From CAYTUI01 sp964441335 (GTDB taxonomy: Bacteria > Patescibacteriota > Patescibacteriia > UBA1558 > 2-01-FULL-52-15), in assembly GCA_964441335.1 (NCBI GenBank), contig CAYTUI010000025.1:1-21162 (forward strand): DNA of 21,162 nucleotides. Reading direction: 5' to 3'. The position numbers were made by a program, and so were the translations under genes. The notes beneath the pieces were generated by a model. It was not told the DNA's origin and searched no databases. It saw nothing but the letters and a program-made list of their open reading frames with translations. The first letter of the stretch is position 1; every line of letters begins with the position of its first letter. Below, in pieces: positions 19,734 to 21,162 of the stretch.

Positions 19734-20617
19734 GAATGGTCTTGCGACGCGATGGTAAAATAAACCAGTGTCAGCATGGCAAAAATTAACGCCTGAATAA
19801 TGCCAACTATGACTTCCAAAAACATAAACGGAATCGGTAAACCATAAGCCAGTATAACAGCGATTGACGCCAATAAAACTTCACCGGCAAAAATATTTCC
19901 GAAAAGACGAAAGGACAGTGAGGCCACTTTGGCCACCTCGCCAACAATTTCAATCAGACCAACAAAAAAAGTAATGGGATTAACAACCAGCGAAGTTGCT
20001 CCGTGCTTCTTAATATCATGCGGAATGGACAACAGCACTTTAACATTAATAAACTTATTAAAATATTTCCAAAAACCGACAATAATAAAACCAAAGATAT
20101 TAGAAGCAATAACCGAAAATAAAGCTAAAGCCAAAGTGGTATTAATATCGGCTGTCCCGCCGCGCAAAAATGGCACAAACACCGAATGACTGCCCTCGGT
20201 CTCAATAAAACCGATAGAACCAATGCCCGGAATTAAACCCAACCAATTATTAACCAGCACAAATAAAAAAATGGCAAAAACTATGGGGAAAACTTTAGTG
20301 GTTATTTTATGGTCGTTGGTGACTGAATCAGCCAGATTAACTGCTCCGTCCACAACCACTTCAGCAACACTCTGCAACTTACCCGGAATTTTTTTTACAC
20401 TTCGGCCGATGGTAACGCTCAACACAATGATTATTAAAACCGCCAGCCAGGAATTGATCAAAGAATTAGTAACAGTAAAGTTGCCAACAGAAAAAACCGG
20501 CTCTGCAAACAAGGTGGCTTCATGCGATACTTCTGATACCTGTTCGGTAGCAGCCTGCTGAACATCACCTGTTTCACCGGTCTTAATTGAATATATATTA
20601 CTTTCTGTCGTCGCCAT
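19727..20617 (-). CDS. atpB: ATP synthase Fo subunit a
   Basis: Proton-channel subunit in the membrane. 296 residues, longer than the usual 240-270 mainly through an N-terminal extension of about 45 polar residues. Seen: SWLAVLIIIVLSVTIGR first helix, NNWLGLIPG, the hallmark SLSFRLFGNIFAGE with the essential Arg, and GIIQALIFAMLTLVYFTIAS at the end with the conserved Gln. ATG 20617 overlaps the end of the upstream AtpI/Z-like gene by 20 nt, so the two are translationally coupled. Confidence 0.96.
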   Translation of the reverse strand: MATTESNIYSIKTGETGDVQQAATEQVSEVSHEATLFAEPVFSVGNFTVTNSLINSWLAVLIIIVLSVTIGRSVKKIPGKLQSVAEVVVDGAVNLADSVTNDHKITTKVFPIVFAIFLFVLVNNWLGLIPGIGSIGFIETEGSHSVFVPFLRGGTADINTTLALALFSVIASNIFGFIIVGFWKYFNKFINVKVLLSIPHDIKKHGATSLVVNPITFFVGLIEIVGEVAKVASLSFRLFGNIFAGEVLLASIAVILAYGLPIPFMFLEVIVGIIQALIFAMLTLVYFTIASQDHSH

Positions 20618-20972
20618 TACTATTTATCTTTTTACTTTGTTTTTGCTGAACCTCTTGTTCAATTTTTTTTATATAATCTTTACCAATCTGAACTATCTTC
20701 CAGGCGGTGATAATAAAGGCCAAACCTACCAAACCGAGAAAAAACCAAGGTTCGGAAGAATATTTCTGATCCAACCATTTACCGACAAACAGCGCCAGAA
20801 TAATCGGCCCCACAATCCAAGCGGTCATTTCCCCCATCAACATCAACCCCGGCTGCCAATCTCCCCTTTTCAAGGGGAGATGTCCGGTCGACAGACCGGA
20901 CAGAGGGGATTTACCTCCGTTTTGCGAGGAGTCGGAGGGGATTTTCTCGAGGTTCTTTCTATCAATCACCAC
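20598..20972 (-). CDS. AtpI/AtpZ-like Fo-associated small membrane protein (124 aa)
   Basis: First gene of the operon; proteins at this place help assemble the c-ring or serve as small ion channels. The recognisable part is residues 45-92: two membrane helices (AWIVGPIILALFVGKWLDQK and FFLGLVGLAFIITAWKIVQIG) of the ATPase gene-1 type, followed by a charged tail (KKIEQEVQQKQSKK). Residues about 10-41 are encoded by the triple-hairpin repeat at 20868-20950. The GTG at 20972 is tentative: it and a second GTG follow AAGG closely. A start at the internal ATG codons near residue 44 would place the repeat in the leader instead. Ends inside atpB. Confidence 0.82.
   Translation of the reverse strand: MVIDRKNLEKIPSDSSQNGGKSPLSGLSTGHLPLKRGDWQPGLMLMGEMTAWIVGPIILALFVGKWLDQKYSSEPWFFLGLVGLAFIITAWKIVQIGKDYIKKIEQEVQQKQSKKINSNGDDRK
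20868..20950. repeat. Triple-hairpin repeat in the AtpI/Z-like gene 5' part
   Basis: Three consecutive inverted repeats: CTCCCCTT/AAGGGGAG, TGTCCGGTC/GACCGGACA, CCTCCG/CGGAGG, with AGAGGGGATTT and GGAGGGGATTT ends. It stays in frame (QNGGKSPLSGLSTGHLPLKRG). Elements of this TCCCCTTTTCAAGGGGA type are known to me as common dispersed repeats in environmental bacterial genomes. Confidence 0.65.
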
Positions 20973-21023
20973 CTTGAATTATTTATTAACAAATTAACCT
21001 AATTTAGGCTAATTAGCGCATAC

Positions 21024-21052
21024 ATTATAGTGTAAGCGACCCAAAGAGTCAA
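21024..21052 (-). promoter_or_regulatory. Promoter of the ATP synthase operon
   Basis: Minus strand TTGACT (21052-21047), exactly 17-nt spacer, perfect TATAAT (21029-21024). Transcription would start near 21017, giving a leader of about 45 nt to the GTG at 20972; the leader contains the small palindrome CCTAAATTAGG. Confidence 0.85.
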
Positions 21053-21162
21053 TGTAATTTTTTTCTAAATACTCATCTATGGCTAACATTAGCTAATAAT
21101 AATCACTATGTTTTAACTAAGGACATTTGGCACTTTTAAAGATAACATCTCATTAGGTGTTT

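Overview
The window most likely comes from a Patescibacteria/CPR-type bacterium. This is an inference: no rRNA or tRNA gene is visible, and the case rests on a shortened ATP synthase delta subunit, several apparently leaderless or SD-less genes, short repeat elements inside genes, and a gene set rich in small proteins of no known family. The standard genetic code fits every gene. The minimal TonB-like proteins are the main feature that sits awkwardly with a single-membrane CPR cell.

Two kinds of gene are interleaved. The AT-richer 'backbone' genes are a UvrD/Rep helicase fused to a RecB-type Fe-S nuclease (96-3155, -), a small membrane protein (3807-4079, +), an L,D-transpeptidase with calcium-binding-type repeats and a small partner (8964-10017, -), a CPA2-type cation/H+ antiporter (11059-12453, -), and a complete F1Fo ATP synthase operon in the order I/Z-B-E-F-H-A-G-D-C (20972 down to 13701, -). 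Most of these start without a Shine-Dalgarno (SD) sequence, and two sit 9 nt behind a clear -10 box. The 'accessory' genes are GC-richer and small, almost always have a strong AAGGAG/GGAGG SD, and often carry their own strong hairpin terminator.

Layout: 1-3330 helicase-nuclease and flanking repeats; 3329-4581 three small single genes; 4622-8760 a run of accessory genes on the minus strand (zinc-finger protein, STAS protein, two paralogues of an unknown family, a two-helix membrane protein, a second zinc-finger protein, two minimal TonB-like proteins) behind a short structured RNA/leader unit; 8964-10017 cell-wall gene pair, divergent from a zinc-ribbon protein at 10156-10983; 11059-12453 antiporter; 12539-13633 a beta-carbonic-anhydrase-like protein directly behind atpC; 13701-21052 ATP synthase operon with its promoter.

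The main second-look items are: two homologous leaders (6011-6150 and 6846-6969), each closed by a 10-12 bp long-range stem with a GAGGGGAGG loop; two neighbouring proteins with an identically spaced AN1-like zinc finger; a short transcription unit holding a perfect 12-nt complement of the 16S rRNA 3' end; short repeats that occupy most wider atp intergenic gaps and are also inserted in frame in the helicase and probably AtpI/Z; and a carbonic-anhydrase-like gene attached to the ATP synthase operon.
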